Positions 22,882 through 36,829 of a stretch of DNA of 64,000 bases are shown in pieces. The notes beneath the pieces were generated by a model. The model was not told the DNA's origin, ran no database searches, and saw only the letters and a list, made by a program, of their open reading frames with translations. The DNA comes from Tetranychus cinnabarinus (lineage: Eukaryota > Arthropoda > Arachnida > Trombidiformes > Tetranychidae), in assembly GCA_022266195.1 (NCBI GenBank), contig WHVY01000001.1, positions 20,212,001-20,276,000 on the forward strand. Reading direction: 5' to 3'. A program made the position numbers and the translations under genes. Positions within the stretch are counted from its first letter, which is position 1. Each line of letters begins with the position of its first letter.

Positions 22882-25800
22882 ATATCTTAACCTTAAGCAT
22901 AATTTTCTCCTTTTCATTCACCATTTCAATTGAACTTGTGTTGGTTTATCCAAATCAAATTTTGTCCACATTAGACCCAATGACCAAAACCAGTCACTCG
23001 GCAACAAATTTTTACATCATCAACTGTAGCTTAATCATTCTGTAAATCGCTCTTTTCCCTCTATTCATCATACAAAGTCTCAACTTAGCATCACTAAAGA
23101 CCTGTTACTCGCTGAACTGTTCTTTGTCTTCCAAGGATCTCAAGGAGTAAAATGTATCATCAACATTTAGGAAACAATAACATTTTGAGCCATTCATGAT
23201 ATTGGATCATTATTTCTCCTTTTTTGTTACCAGAATATTATCTAAAAAAACTAATTATTTAGTAAACTAACTTATCTATAAATTGTTTATAAACCTCACA
23301 AATTTATCACAAATGGTTATATCAAAAGTGAGTATAACATTAACAATAAATATTGTAACTCATGAATTAATCATTGTAATATGAGTTTAATTTCAAGAGA
23401 ATATCTTAAAATCAAATTTAAGTTGATATGCAATTCAAGATCACACCTTTTGCAACACTTTTAACCATCTCGATCAAATTGTCATTCAATATCTTGATTG
23501 TAAACGTTAAAAATGATCTTAAACCAAATCTTTTAAACAATTCAAGATGAATATTGATTTTTTAGCTCAACCACACTGAATAAATTTCACTGAACCAAAG
23601 ATTGCCTTTTGTTTCCCTGAAATAAGATTGACTATTATGATTAAAACAAAAGATGGCAAAATTTCGTTCTAATCACAGAATGATTTTGTCCTTGCCAGTT
23701 GATCATTCATTCTGTGACTGACTATTCAATAATGTTTGAATGAAGGATTAAACAAAATGAATTAGATATAAAATTAATTACAAAACAATATAAAAGCAAT
23801 CAGCCCTGTTAATCAACCTTTACCTTCGATGAACGTGACTCTGTTACAAAACAAAACAAGTTCAATCAATATAACGTTCATTGCTCTCATCATCTTCATG
23901 TTCAACACCATCAACATGGTTAATAGTAAACAATTAATACAAACACTCACACATATAGATATATTGAAAGGTTAGGATGATTATGATTGATAATACATAA
24001 TGAGACAAAAGGAGGAAGAAATTAAAACAGAGTAAATTGAATTTCAAGAAAAGTCAACTTGTAGACTCTGTAATTCATGATAATTGGGTTGACAACAATT
24101 TTGATTTTGTCGCATTTTTTATTCATCCTTTTCATCATTTATCTTCACTATTCTTTAAATTGTTCATGGTTATTGGATTCACTTGATAAGGATAAACTCA
24201 TAATCAATGGAGTATGCTAATTACAATCTTAACCAAAGTGTTATGGATGAGATTGTTTTTGTATTTACGCCGTCATTTTCATCATCACCATCTTATTCCC
24301 AATAAAGGCTGAAGGTTTAAGCCTTCAGGTTAAAAAAGGTAACAACTCTTTGCGTGCTGTTAACCTATTTTTGGGTAGACTTTTTGGTAAATAATGATAA
24401 TCTATTTCAACTCAATAATATATTCATCATATTTGTAAAATTGTATAATAAATATCGATTGTTAAATCCAATTTATTTGTTAAAATAAAACTAAAATGTT
24501 AACCTTTCCATATTCAAATGAGGCGCCTTTAGCATAAACTGTGTATAGATTTCAATGGTAAATTTTATGGATGACATTCAATTACAAACAGTGTAACAAA
24601 ATCCTGAACATCACTTGCTTTTAATCAGTTTATTATTACAATCCAACAAATGACAGTTTATTTAACTGTCAAATATTCCAGTTTAATGATTAAATCTAAT
24701 AGAAGTGCCAAATTATCCAACGAATTTACTAATTAAAGCAACCGATTGTTGATACGTTGAACCAGTTTTGTTTTACTTGTCTTTGTGATTTCAAGTTTGT
24801 TAACCTTTCAACACATGGATTTATAATTGCCTAAATTGTTTCCAATTGTGGAACAATCAAAGCTAAAACAAAAGAATTGGAACTATTAAAGAGATCTAAT
24901 TTGATTAGACTAGCATTAATTATAAGATTGTTTTGTAGTTTTGTTTAGTTTTGCGAGATACCTTTAAAAGAAGGTAATTTTCATTTTTTACATTATCTTT
25001 AGTTTTTCTTTATTTATTATTCTACAGTTATTGTTGATGATCATGATGATGATCAAGATTCTGAGATATCTATCAACTGTTTTAAGTTGAGCTGCCATTT
25101 TTGTGATCTCAAATGATTAGAGATGAAGATTTGCATTAAGTTTTCGTGTCAAAACCAGCGTCATGGGAAGTAAATGAAAACACCTTTGGTTATTAATGGT
25201 TATTTAAGGCTTTGCACCATAAAAGTGAATGATAAAAATGACGATAAAAAGTGATCTTTTTAATAGTAAACGTTATTATTATTATAATTATTGTCAAGAG
25301 TAACCGTTGAAGCTGAACAACAAATGCTCATCTTTGCTGTGCTTTACAATGAGGAACAGAAATGAAAAAATCAACTCAAGATCCTGTGAGGTTTGCATGA
25401 TTAAAATAATGACAACAGTAATGATTACCATTATTTTAATGGTGTTATGCTTATGATTGTAACTGTTAACTTTCGTAATATTGCAAATATTGATGATTCA
25501 GCTGTGAATTGGAAGCTCTGATTAAACAAAATTATCGTTTATAACTGATTGGAGTCACTTTAATTGGGTTAATGTTATCATTGTTTTAACCCTTTTCGCT
25601 TCATAATCAGCTAATTGATTATTTAAATTCTTGGTTAGTTTATCATCAATTTTCGCACATCTCATCTCTTAATCAGTTAATCCTGGATCAAAGCTAAAAT
25701 CTTTTGTTTCAATACAAATTGAATGGAATGAGTCGATTGTTGATTAGCCAACCTGTTAAATGTTTACTGATTGTTGATAGATAGATGAATAAATCTCACC

Positions 25801-28800
25801 TAAAATTGATTATGCATAACAAATCAAACGTTAACCGTAAACAAAGTTGCTTTTTATAACAGATGAAACTACAAAATCAAATGATGATTTAACCTAATCA
25901 ACAAATTAATCACTTTCACTTGAATGTTTAACCAGTTTAACATTTAATTGTCTCAATAAAAGGCAAACACATCAAACAAATTGATGGATCATCTCATGTC
26001 TGCATATTTAGCATCGGGTTAAGCACAAAACACTGATACAGATTGAAATGTGAGGCTTTTATAATACTTGCATAAGCCTGAAACAATCAAGATTAAGATT
26101 AATCACATTGTCTATTAATAACTTTCAATATAAGTCAAGGTTTCCATCATTCATCACCAGACAATTGACACCAACAGTTTGATTGTAATACTTCTGAAGG
26201 CTTCATTTTCCTTTCACCATTTAAACAGCATTGTTGAACATTAGAAACCAAAAGTACAGGCAAGTTGAATTTCCTGATTCAGCAACAATTAGCCAACTGT
26301 AATGAATAATTAATACAAAAGAAAGACAGATTTAACCCTTAAAAGCCTTAACAGTTCATGTATAATTAGTTAAATATTAACATTACCAACCTGTTTTTGT
26401 TTTAATCATCTTCCAAGAATGGATTATTTCCCAATAAATCTTCAAGATCGTTCCAAGTAACATTCATTAAAGCAATCTTAATCTCAATTTCAATATACTT
26501 TCACCAGATAAAATATCAATAATAAAATATACACAATCTAATTGTGTGTTACAATTAAAGGTTGTTACAACAGATTGAGCTTACCTCTAGTCCATTCCCG
26601 TTGATCTTATGTGTAGGTTTCAATGGTTTATACTTGATGGTAATACAATGTTGTCTAATAACTTATAAATCAGTTGATCATAAATATGTATAAATTTGAC
26701 TTACCTAATAATTAACTTCTCATTTTTAGGGTTAAAATTTAATTATTAAATATTAATAAATTCAAGATAAAGAGAAACAAATTTAGATGAAAGTTAATAT
26801 TTTTAACTTCATTGGCATCAGAACAAAAACCGTTGAAAGTAAAGTGCTCTTGATTGGTTAATTGAAATCAGCGGGGTTTTTGAATACAATTTGTTTCTTA
26901 TTTTGGTCAAACAATCAGGAAGAAAACTAATTATGATTAAAGCTAATCATCTTCTCAGTTTACAACACAATAATAATTTTCATGAATTGATGTAAATAGC
27001 ATATCAAAAATTAACTGTAACAAGTTCAATCAAGTTGAGGTATAAATAAATGACCAGAATGGTCAAAGTTTATTGAACAAGAATCAAAATTGGGTTTAAA
27101 TTTACAGTTAAATGTTAACCTTGACAGCATTTTTCATTGCCAATTATTTAATCAAGTAAAACACGTATTAAAATGCAGTAAAGACAATGGCGGATGATCA
27201 GAATGTCAATTGTAATTATCGGTCAAAAATGCTTATTCACAATTAAATGTTGATTCGCACGATTAACAAGCCTAATATCGTGAGTTTTTGCAATTCAAAC
27301 CATCAACTGTGGTTCAAAGGATAACAAGGAATCAACATCGACTGAAGTAAACAAATAATAGCAGGATGATGAGGATGAAGATGAATATCAAGAGGAAAAA
27401 GGGGGAAAAAGTAACCTTGATGGGTGGATGAATAGTAATCTTGAATTTGGGTTGATTATTGGATGATTGAATCATTTAATTGTTTTGCTTGACACAGCAC
27501 AATATGTAAATAGAGTTGACAATTTTTTAACCCATTCAAGTTGAATATTGGCAAAAATGGTCGCCATTATTATTTTGTTCACTACAACAAATAATTATCA
27601 ATCTAAAAGGATTTGTTGATCTGTTTCACCAATAATCAAGATTCACAATTTAACATCAAGCGATTCAATCAAAATGCCATACAATACAATCTTGAAATGA
27701 TTTATAGATTTAAAGAAATACAATTAATTTTAACCTTCAAATAAAGTCAATCAATATTTATGTCAAGTCTAAAAATTGGTTTTCAATGTGACTTTGGTTG
27801 ACCCTCGAGATACTGTTTTAATGTAACCTAAAGAGTGCAACCTTCAGGTTACCATTTGCCATAACAAAGAGGGTAACTTTCGCGTAGCTTTTAAATGGCT
27901 TTTCATCTTTTATTTAATCTCTAAATGCTTGTTTAACTTGATCGGACATTGATTAGACGTAATAAGTGAGAGTAAAACTATAAACTGACCATTGAATGTG
28001 AAAATTGTTTCAACGAAATTTGCTCTAAATGAAAGAGAATCAGTGAGATGATAATTATATTAAAGATTAAGATGGTGAAAATGATGATAAAAGATGAGTG
28101 TTATGCTTATTGGTTCAGTAACCTGTTCAGTTGAACCGTTTCAGTTTTAAGATGAGGAATCATTTTTGGTGGGCGATTCTCTTCATGGGTTGGATCATCT
28201 AACATCTATCATCATCCAAAAATCATCATCCGAAATCATGTCACGAATAGTATAATCCAAGATGAAGAAGCTATCTTTTTTTAAGGTGAGTCTCCACATT
28301 GACCAAAACCATACAAGTAAAGCAATTGAAAGCACCTAAAATTTATCATCATCTTCAATTTTTCCTCTTCTTTCCCCATCATCACCATCATCATCATTCT
28401 CATCATATTCATCTTCACCATCAACTTTCCACCCACCAAACCCTCCTTTTTACCCTCCCTTCAAACATTATCATTTCTTCCTTCCTCTTCTTTCCTCTTT
28501 CCTTACAGTTAGATCTGACAATCAGATGATCATCAGCAGCAAACAACATCATCATTTTCATCATCATCTTCATCTTCACCGTCTTCTCTATTATTATCAT
28601 TAACTGCCATCGGAAACTGCAGCAACACTTTGATCATTTTGCTGTTGAAAACTGATTGTCACTTCTTGTTTGGCATTGTTTTATTTTGTTTGTTAAATCT
28701 CTTGTTTACTTAATCATCTTTTTTTTCACTTCATTTTCACATTTGTTATTAATTGTGCTTCCACTCATTTGGATGGTGTTCAATTCAAATTGTTTCATCT

Positions 28801-29186
28801 GCAACAACAATTTGACAACAATCAACAATCTTTAATATCCATTGATTTATCGTTGCAACAATTGACATCAATGTTGATCACCAACATGGATCCACACTAA
28901 CCTACCAAATCAACTTGACCAACTGTTGTTTGTTAACTTAACGGCAAACAACATTAACCCTCACCATAATAATCAGGTAATTTATTAATTTTGTTCAACC
29001 AATTTTCACCTTTAACCATCGCAATCACCCAACAGTGTTCAAATGCTAATCCAAATCAAATCAATTGTCCGTTTCATTTTACAGAATAAAAAAAGAATTA
29101 CTTTAAAGCTGATTTAAATATATTCATTTACTAATAACAACCTTCAAGATTGTCCTTTATTGTCATCAAATTAACCGTAAATCAAC
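22882..29186. other. Long noncoding interval between DHX15 and the secreted low-complexity protein gene
   Basis: About 6.3 kb of AT-rich sequence with no frame that looks coding. It contains short (GAT/ATC)n runs (25029-25057, 28372-28432, 28540-28605) and two short segments with CCTTCAGGTTA words (24320s and 27850s). Such an interval upstream of a gene with a 3.7 kb intron could hold 5' UTR exons and enhancers, but nothing specific is demonstrated. Confidence 0.6.
28286..28508 (+). other. Candidate 5' UTR intron of the secreted low-complexity protein gene
   Basis: A good donor (AAG|GTGAGT at 28286) and a strong pyrimidine tract followed by TTACAG (ending 28508) lie about 680-900 bases upstream of the likely start codon at 29187. 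The intervening stretch is T/C-rich with histidine-type triplets. This is a splice-signal prediction only. Confidence 0.35.
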
Positions 29187-32100
29187 ATGTTTTCAAGGCA
29201 ATTAAACTCATCTTTATTAACACTTCTATTGGTACTGTTAATCAATAACCAAAAGAGTCTGGTCATTTGTTCAAATAATTTCAGCCAAATTCAAGGTAAG
29301 AATCCTTTTTTTCACCAATTTTTTGATACATTTGTTTGATACATTTGTCAATAATCAGTTGATTAAGATGATGTTTCAACAAGCATGATGAAACATCCAA
29401 TAATTGTACAAAAACTGAAAACCTTATTAGTTGACATTTGTCAACATAAAGTCAAACAAAACCAGATTGAACCATTTTTTATAAACTCTAATCATTTTGG
29501 TCAACTTTTTTACTCTTCCAATCAATCCAATACAAATTGCTATTGTAATCAATTTTACCAGTAAATCAATTGAAACAATTTCAAAATGCAAATGTTTTCA
29601 TTTTCATCCTTTTCACGGTTAAAGTTGATTGTTTGATCAAGTTGATCCGGTCAATTGAAGCAAAAAACATCATTTCCATTCAATTTACTTTCCATTAACA
29701 GTTTACAATGAAACGAAGAAGCGTTAAATTGTGATTTAATAGATTAACATTCAGTGAAATTCAAGTTGAATAACAATCAACTAATCAGTGAAAAGGCCTG
29801 AAAAGACAATGAAAATATCAATGTTAGGTTTTAAACTTGAAATTGGGAAAAGAAATTGTTTTCAATGGATTTTTTTCTGGTTAAAACAATTGGAATAATA
29901 TTTATGAGAAATTGAAAGATATCTTGTAATTAGCTGGCATTGGGTTAATCAACTGTTGGTTTGCTAATGTTGCATCAATTTACCAATTATCATTGTTATG
30001 TTGATGATTATTGAGATGATTGTGATGATAATTATGATGATGATTATGATGATTATTGAGATGATTATGAATATCTAACTGTGCGTGTTTTGTGTCATAT
30101 CTTTAAATTGTTATTGTCTTCATCAGTATTACTGAGGACAAAAATGAAGACGATGTTGACGATCAACATCCAGCTTTGCTCTCATTCATGATTCAGACAA
30201 ATACACACACTTATTGTCATGGCTGAACAATCATTCCAATCTGATTATGACGATGATTAAAATTATTTCTCAAAGCGGATCAACAGTGGTGACAGTAAAG
30301 ACGATGATCATCAAGAAGAGTAAAGATCGAAAGCTAATCATTATTGAAACTCATAAAGATTAATGTTTTCATAATCAGATTTGATAGATTCACTTTGATC
30401 AAACTGTCGTTGATTTAACACATTTTATCAAAGTTACAGTTTTCAAGAAAAATCAACAGCTAATTGTTGATCTTATTTCAGGTTTACGACAATTTTGGTA
30501 AGATTATCAGATTTAAATGTTCACTTTGAGTTCATCTTCAGATCTTCAATTACAATTTGCAATTCATTTTACAATTTACATTTTTGTCCACTTCGCTTCA
30601 TCAATTACAATATGATTTACAATAGCAATCAAATGATCGGTAAATTGTTGTAATTGTTACACAAAATGAGTTAATTATCATTTCAGTTTCAAATAAATTA
30701 TCAACCATTTCGTATTAATTTACACTTTTATTTTGATGGTAAATTTGCATGAATGAATAAATAGCTATTGTTAACTGTTATAATTAGTGGTTAAGAGATG
30801 GTGAAAATGGCTTTCTAAAAGTGAATCTATTACAATTAACAGTTTTATTAAACATGGTTATCTAATTATGAATTAAGATTTTCTAATTAGTCTCTTGATT
30901 TGTTAATAATGTCAATGACACTGAAAAATGGAATCAAATATTCTGGTCATTTCAATATCAAACCTTTAACCAGATTTGGATTGAGCTTCAATTTTAGGTT
31001 AACCCAAATTTAGTCAATTTTAGTGTTTACAGTTTCAATTGTAATTTCAATTGCTAATCAATTACAAGATTAACCTTTTAACTTTTAATTGCAAGGCTGG
31101 TTAAATTAAAATCATTTGTAACAATATAATGAAGAAGATTAAAAGCTATAATAACATTGTCTTCAGGCGAAGTGATTAACTCAAATTGTATTAAAGATTC
31201 AACCAATTAGTTGACTTTTGATTGCTTTATTACAACTACTATTGAAATGATTGTTGATTCAATTGCTGAGTAAATTACTCTGATATTTGATTGATTTGGA
31301 CAAGAGTCTGGAGTCAAACCTAAATTACAAATTTTAACATTCATTGAAACATAATATGATTTAGAGATGAATTGTTATTAATACAATTTTTTGGTTAACA
31401 CAATCGATGAATGACACAAAAAGTGTCCCTAATTGAGTCCTCAATTGGGTTTCATCTTTAAGTCCTGTTTTCATCAAGTTCAATCTATTTTTTTTCATCA
31501 CCTTTCCCTTAATTTTCACATTAAAACTGAATGTTACTGTTATAATTTATTAATAACAAATTGAAAGACTGTAAACTAATTAAAATTGAAGGGTTGACCA
31601 ATTAAGCGTAATAGAGGAACGAGCCTCTTAATAAGCTTACAATCAAAAACTCTGGTTTCAATCAGGACACAATAAAAGGGAGGGAAAAGTTGATAATGAA
31701 ATTAATCAAGATTAAAGGTTGATTAGAGCAATATTTTTAGATGATGAAGACGGTAAAGTTGGTGACAAACGGTCGACTGAACAAGAAAAGGTTGACTCAA
31801 GAGATGACAAAAAGCAACACTAGATTGTAATAACTGAATCTCATCTTGGTTAAAATGTCTGTAGGATAATATTTTTGGCTTTTTTTCTGGACCCTTTTTC
31901 AACGTCTAAAAATCACTGTAAATATCATTTACATGACCGTATATATTCATTATGAACTCTTGTTCAACATCGTAATCATCAACAAAGTGATTACTTTTTC
32001 CCTCTTACTCATCTCAATTAGAAATGACCTAGAATCAATGTTGCATCAATGTTACTCGTTTTACTAACTGAGGACATCAATTTTAAGGAAGCTCAACTTT

Positions 32101-35100
32101 TCCGCTTATACGAAGCTAATATTATCTTTATTATTATATATATTTATACACTTTTTTACCTCCAAAAAATCTTTTTCTTGTTCATCTGGTTCGTCATCTT
32201 TTACCTCTCTAATCATCATAATCACCGTCATCATCTTACCTTCATGTCATTCCTGTAAATTCACGGAAAATTGGGCTTCAATATGGTTCATCTAAATAGT
32301 CATTTAGTTATGACTTTAGGCCACTTCTCAGTGAACCCATCAACCGTACAAGATTGTAGATCACTTTATTACAATAACTTCACCAATATTTTTACTTAAA
32401 CAAGTTAATTAAATGCACAGTTAGGAAAACAATTAATAAAAATGTTTACTTTTAACGATAAACAAAGATAATTATTGGGAAAAAATTATGAATCCAAAAA
32501 GTACTATCAATATGTACTCACCAGTATCCATTACTTATCTAGAGTATCTCTTCGTATTTTGATCCACATGTTGATAACGATTACTAAAGGATCAACAATT
32601 ATTGTGAAACTGGTGAAATTTAAAGACGGAAATGTTTTAATATTGATTAGGAGTTATACTATAAATAAATGATTATGAATTAAAATACTCTTCCTATAAT
32701 TGATCGTGGTTATCGCCTTTTCTGGTTGTTTACGGTTTTTGGGTAAAGTTGGTCAACCTCTCTCTTGAATTTAAATTAGCAATTAAATTACTTCTTTTTT
32801 ACGACATGGTTGTTGGTTTAGTTTATGCTCATTTCATTAGTTTTATTGATAATTAATTGTTGTCTTATGTTATTTTGTTATTCTTTTTCTTTACATTTTA
32901 GCCAGAAAAATTGTTCGATTATTTTACTGATCAATTTTTGTTTCTTTTTTTCTCTTCCTTTCGATACCATTAGGTCAAGCCTCAAATCCACAAATAACAT
33001 CAACCACCACAACAACCGAATCACCAAGATACATTCCTCAACATCAAGCATACTCAGATGATGCCTCAAGTCATTCACTTTCACCGTTATCCACAGCAAG
33101 TCATTCAATTAAAGAATCAAGACGATCATCGCCATTACATTATGGCTCAAGTTTAATATCACCTCGAAATGATTTACTTATGGCTGCAACCTCTAATTCA
33201 CAACAGCCATTCATGATTCGATCAGGTTTCGGTTTACACTCTGGTGACTTTCATGGTAACGGAGCTTCGAACGGTGGCTCATCAGCTGGACTAACTCTTC
33301 ATCATCAGTCATCATCACCTCATCATCACCATCATCACTCAAGTTCAGCCAACTTCTACAGTCAACGAGATCTTTCATCAGCTGGTTCAAGTCCCGCCGA
33401 TTATACAACTTCAGGTGCTGGCTTTCTTTTACCTGATATGCAATCAGAGGCAACTTCAAATCGTCTCTATGATTTGGCTTTGGCAAGCAGTGAAAATGAA
33501 CGCACTAAAGCTTTATTAACAAGCCGTGTTCGCTCATCAAACGGTTTATCTAGCTCATCAGGTTTGTCTGGATCTTCTTCATCTGCTTCTGGCTCTTCAT
33601 CTTCCGCTTCAGATTTTTCTTCTCTTGATAACGGTCCTGTTTCAGGATCTTCGTCCTCCTCTCAGGCTGAATCAGAACTTGCAAGCTACCTTAAAGCAGC
33701 TGCTTCTGAAGCTGCTGCCTCATCAGCTTCTGCACCCACCGCTGGCGGCCCTCCTGATAATGGTAATCCTATGGTATCAAGCTCACATAACCTTGGACGA
33801 CGAAAGCCACTTTACGCTGAACGAGTTGTTGAAGAACAACACATATTCGACCCTGCAGTTACAAAGCATTTACTTCAAAAACAACGAGAAAATGAATATG
33901 CAGCCAATGCACTTATGGAATCAGGACTTTCAGCTGAATCACCTGCTCCTAGTGAATCTGATTTAGCCCAACAGTTAGCTGCTATGTCTGATTTACATTC
34001 GAACCATCCAGGCTCATCTTCCGCTTCAGAATATTTATCATCCGGTCTCTCACTCAACCCAAATTCATTCTCATCTCTCAACGAATACTCAGCTCTCGGA
34101 GGAGGTAATGGACCTAACGGTGGTGCCGGTGGTCTTAGAGGTTTCTCTTCCCTTGGTGGACTATCTTCACTCGGCGGTCAGGGTTTAGCTACTTCAGCTT
34201 CTTCTCTTCCTTCAATGATTACTCCATATGCATTAGCAGCCGCCAATTCTCTACCTCGAAGTCCTGCAGGTGTACCTGCTGGCGCAATTGTAGGAGCTCC
34301 TGGTTCAGCTCCTCCACCAGGAATGAAACTCGCTGGTTATGTAACCATGACAAATCCATCACCACCAATGATGAATCCACAAGTTTCTTCTTCAATGGTC
34401 AATCCAATGGCTTTAATGGCTCAAAATATGGGTAACAATGGCGGCGGCCAATCAATGGGTGCTGGTGGACCTGGAATGGGCAATATGGGTGGCGGAATGG
34501 GTGGTAGCCCTCAAGCTCAAGCTATGGCACAAATGATGGCACAAGGTATGAGTCAAGGAATGGGTCAAGGAATGGGCCAAGGAATGGGCCAAGGAATGGG
34601 TCAAGGTATGGGTCAAGGTATGAATCAAGGTGGATTCAATGGACAACAAGGAATGAAGTATCCATTTAACCCAATGGCTTTTGGACCTGGTGCTGCTGGA
34701 CAGAACCAAGCACTTCAAGCACTTCTTGGTGGAGCTATGGGCCAAGTCGGACAAGCAGCACAAACTGCAGCCACAACAAGTAGTCCAGCATCAGCTAATG
34801 CTGGAACAGCTTCAGCTTCAACATCACCAAGCACAAGCTCTTCTTCACAATCAAGGAATCGTTTCTTCAGTCGACTTAACCCACTCAATCTATTCCGAAG
34901 ATTCAGAATCCGAGGAAACAATGCAGGATCTACATCAACTGAACCCTCTGTCGCTGAAGCAGAAAAACGATCATCAGTAGTTTCTGAATATTACTCAGCT
35001 CAAGGACAGCAAAGATTTGGCCGTTATCCATTCCATCAAGTAGGACCACAATACACCCTTTATTCATATGATCATCCTGCCTTTCATCACAGACGTGCTC

Positions 35101-35738
35101 GACGATCAGTTCAATCATCAACTGATAAATCAAATACACAAATCTTAGCCTCAGAAACATCAACCGATGCTGCCAATCAAAATGATACAGAAACTGCTGA
35201 AAATTATTATCCATTTCCAGGAAATTATTTCATGCCAGCTTCAGGACGAATGAGATTCCCAAATAGTGAAGGACGTAGACGAGGATCTCGGAGATATTCT
35301 GGTCCAGGTTATTTAAGTTCAGTTGAAAATCGAGGTGTTGGTATCATGGGATCAGGTAACTTTGAAGTTATTAGAGGAGGAATTTTACCCGGAAAGCGTA
35401 ATTTAAGGCCCCATTCATCAATGGCCAATGTCAATGATAAAGAAAAAGATGATTCAGGTTATTCTGACGACGATGATTCTAATAATAATAGTAATAATAA
35501 TAACTCAGATGATGACAAATCATCTGTATTTTCTCCTTTAGAGGATGAATTTTTCTCAGCTGGTAGTCCGGGTATCTTGGGATTCCAAGGTTTTAATCAC
35601 TTTTCTGGTTCATCTTCAGTTTTCAATAATTTATCTGCAAGTCGGCGTAAGTCAGCTGTATTGACTGGTGACAAAGGTTCAGAAGCTTTAGCGAGTGAAA
35701 AATCATCAACAGCAACTGATTTACAAGCCATCTCATGA
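29187..35738 (+). CDS. Secreted low-complexity Ser/Gly/Met/Gln-rich protein of unknown function
   Basis: Not recognised. Two exons, 29187-29295 and 32974-35738, joined in phase 1 across a 3.7 kb intron (CAAG|GTAAGA, CATTAG|GT), total 957 residues. The long second-exon frame has an ATG at 33180, but the frame stays open back to the acceptor. Adding exon 1 gives a clear signal peptide (MFSRQLNSS, then LLTLLLVLLI), which fixes the start. Then follow Thr/Ser/His-rich segments (a seven-His run), long Ser stretches, a more ordered part (AERVVEEQHIFDPAVTKHLL), a GMGQ repeat, a basic patch (RNRFFSRLNPLNLFRRFRIR), a furin-like RRARRS site (~35095-35112), dibasic sites and a C-terminal acidic Asp/Asn run. 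The least repetitive C-terminal part (SGNFEVIRGG) looks most likely to be conserved. It could be a matrix or cuticle protein or a processed precursor; undecided. Confidence 0.8.
29296..32973 (+). other. Intron 1 of the secreted low-complexity protein gene (3.7 kb)
   Basis: Separates the signal-peptide exon from the main exon. AT-rich, no coding signal. Contains a (GAT)n-type microsatellite at 30001-30072. Size and position suggest room for regulatory elements, which cannot be confirmed here. Confidence 0.75.
30001..30072. repeat. Imperfect GAT/ATG trinucleotide microsatellite
   Basis: Interrupted runs of TGATGATTATGA-type triplets over about 70 bases inside the 3.7 kb intron. Confidence 0.8.
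34541..34630 (+). repeat. Coding minisatellite, 12-bp unit (GMGQ/GMSQ repeat)
   Basis: Seven or so units of GGNATGGGNCAA encode Gly-Met-Gly-Gln in a Met/Gln/Gly-rich stretch of the secreted protein. Synonymous changes (GGT/GGA, GGC/GGT) show moderate age. Confidence 0.85.
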
Positions 35739-35893
35739 AGAAGATATCTTTTAAGTTAATTAATTATTAAGATAGTAAAAATTTATTATAAAAGCTTAAG
35801 AATATGAAAAAATATGAAAATAATAAAAATAAACAAAAGAAAATGAAGCAAAAATGTTTGCTCAGTTAAAAGTGAACTTGAAATCACAGAAAA

Positions 35894-36800
35894 GTTAATC
35901 TTGAGCAAAGATTCTTGTTTGAAAACATCAATACACTTTCTGTATCCAAAAATTTTGTCAAAACGCTAATTATCAACCAAAAAGGACTATTGAAAGAGGA
36001 CAATTGAATATTTAAAGTATTTTTATTGGTGTAAACTCACAACTATCGCAATGATTAACCATTTCTCAATTACCATCCTCGACCAAAAAACAACATCGAA
36101 ATTTTAATCAAATGCAATAAAACAACTCAAATCAAACAAGGGGATCAATCTAATAGACTTATCAACAAATGACAACCAAAAAATAGCCACCGTTAATGAA
36201 CGTTTTTTTTTCTTCGTTGGACCAAACTTTTTTTAATTATTAAATATTGGATTTTTTGTCCACTCTTTCCGAAACCAAATTGTTTAACGATTATTGATTA
36301 ATTGACAATTACAATAAACAATTCAGATCTTTTTTTGCTAAACTCACACTTTCTCATTTTCATTTTAATCTAAATGCATGTCTGCAGATCTACTAAGCTT
36401 TAGATGAATACAAACTCTAAGTCACCATCGCACTAATTAGCCTGTCTAAAGTTGATACAATTAATGATAAATCTGTAAGAACCTAATTACTAGGCTTCAT
36501 TGAGTATAAGTTCAAGTCTTGAAATTCAGGTCTTGAATTTTTAGGTTGAAGAGCATTATGCTAACAGAAATTGCTCTTCAAATAGCATTAACAAGTAAAA
36601 AAGCTAATTTTTCAAGTTGATCATTGTTTAGATGTTAAACATTAATGTATTAATTTGTATTGTTTGATTATCCTCTAATCATTCTCAACTTTAATCTTTA
36701 TATCTTCTCATATTCACAAGCATCTGGGCAAGTTTCGAGAGGATGAATGTCAATAATGATGCTTGTAATCAACCCGAACAAAATGCCATTTTCAAACATC
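35894..36800. repeat. Duplicated block, copy 1: vasa 3' flank plus carrier start, upstream of vasa-2
   Basis: Starts with GTTAATCTTGAGCAAAGATT and runs with small indels parallel to 39381-40250, the DNA between the vasa-2 stop codon and the carrier's first exon. The copy begins at a point equivalent to just after a vasa stop codon, but no vasa coding sequence precedes it here. It ends inside the carrier exon 1 remnant at 36743-36799. Confidence 0.88.
36743..36799 (+). pseudogene. Truncated 5' fragment of the mitochondrial carrier gene
   Basis: Reads MNVNNDACNQPEQNAIFKH, matching the carrier start MNVNNDGSNQTKQKTIFKQ at 40191. After about 19 codons homology to the carrier stops and continues instead with sequence found downstream of the intact carrier (42242 onward), across a shared AACATCATCTAT word. 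The carrier body has been deleted from this copy. Confidence 0.85.
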
Positions 36801-36829
36801 ATCTATGTATCTTTTGATTAACTAATTGT

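Noticed and set aside
28299..28529. His/Leu/Phe-rich 76-codon frame
   Set aside because: Low-complexity pyrimidine and CAT-triplet sequence, better explained as the tract of a 5' UTR intron acceptor.
33180..33182. ATG at 33180 as start of the low-complexity protein
   Set aside because: The frame continues open upstream to a good acceptor at 32973 and joins in phase with a signal-peptide exon at 29187.
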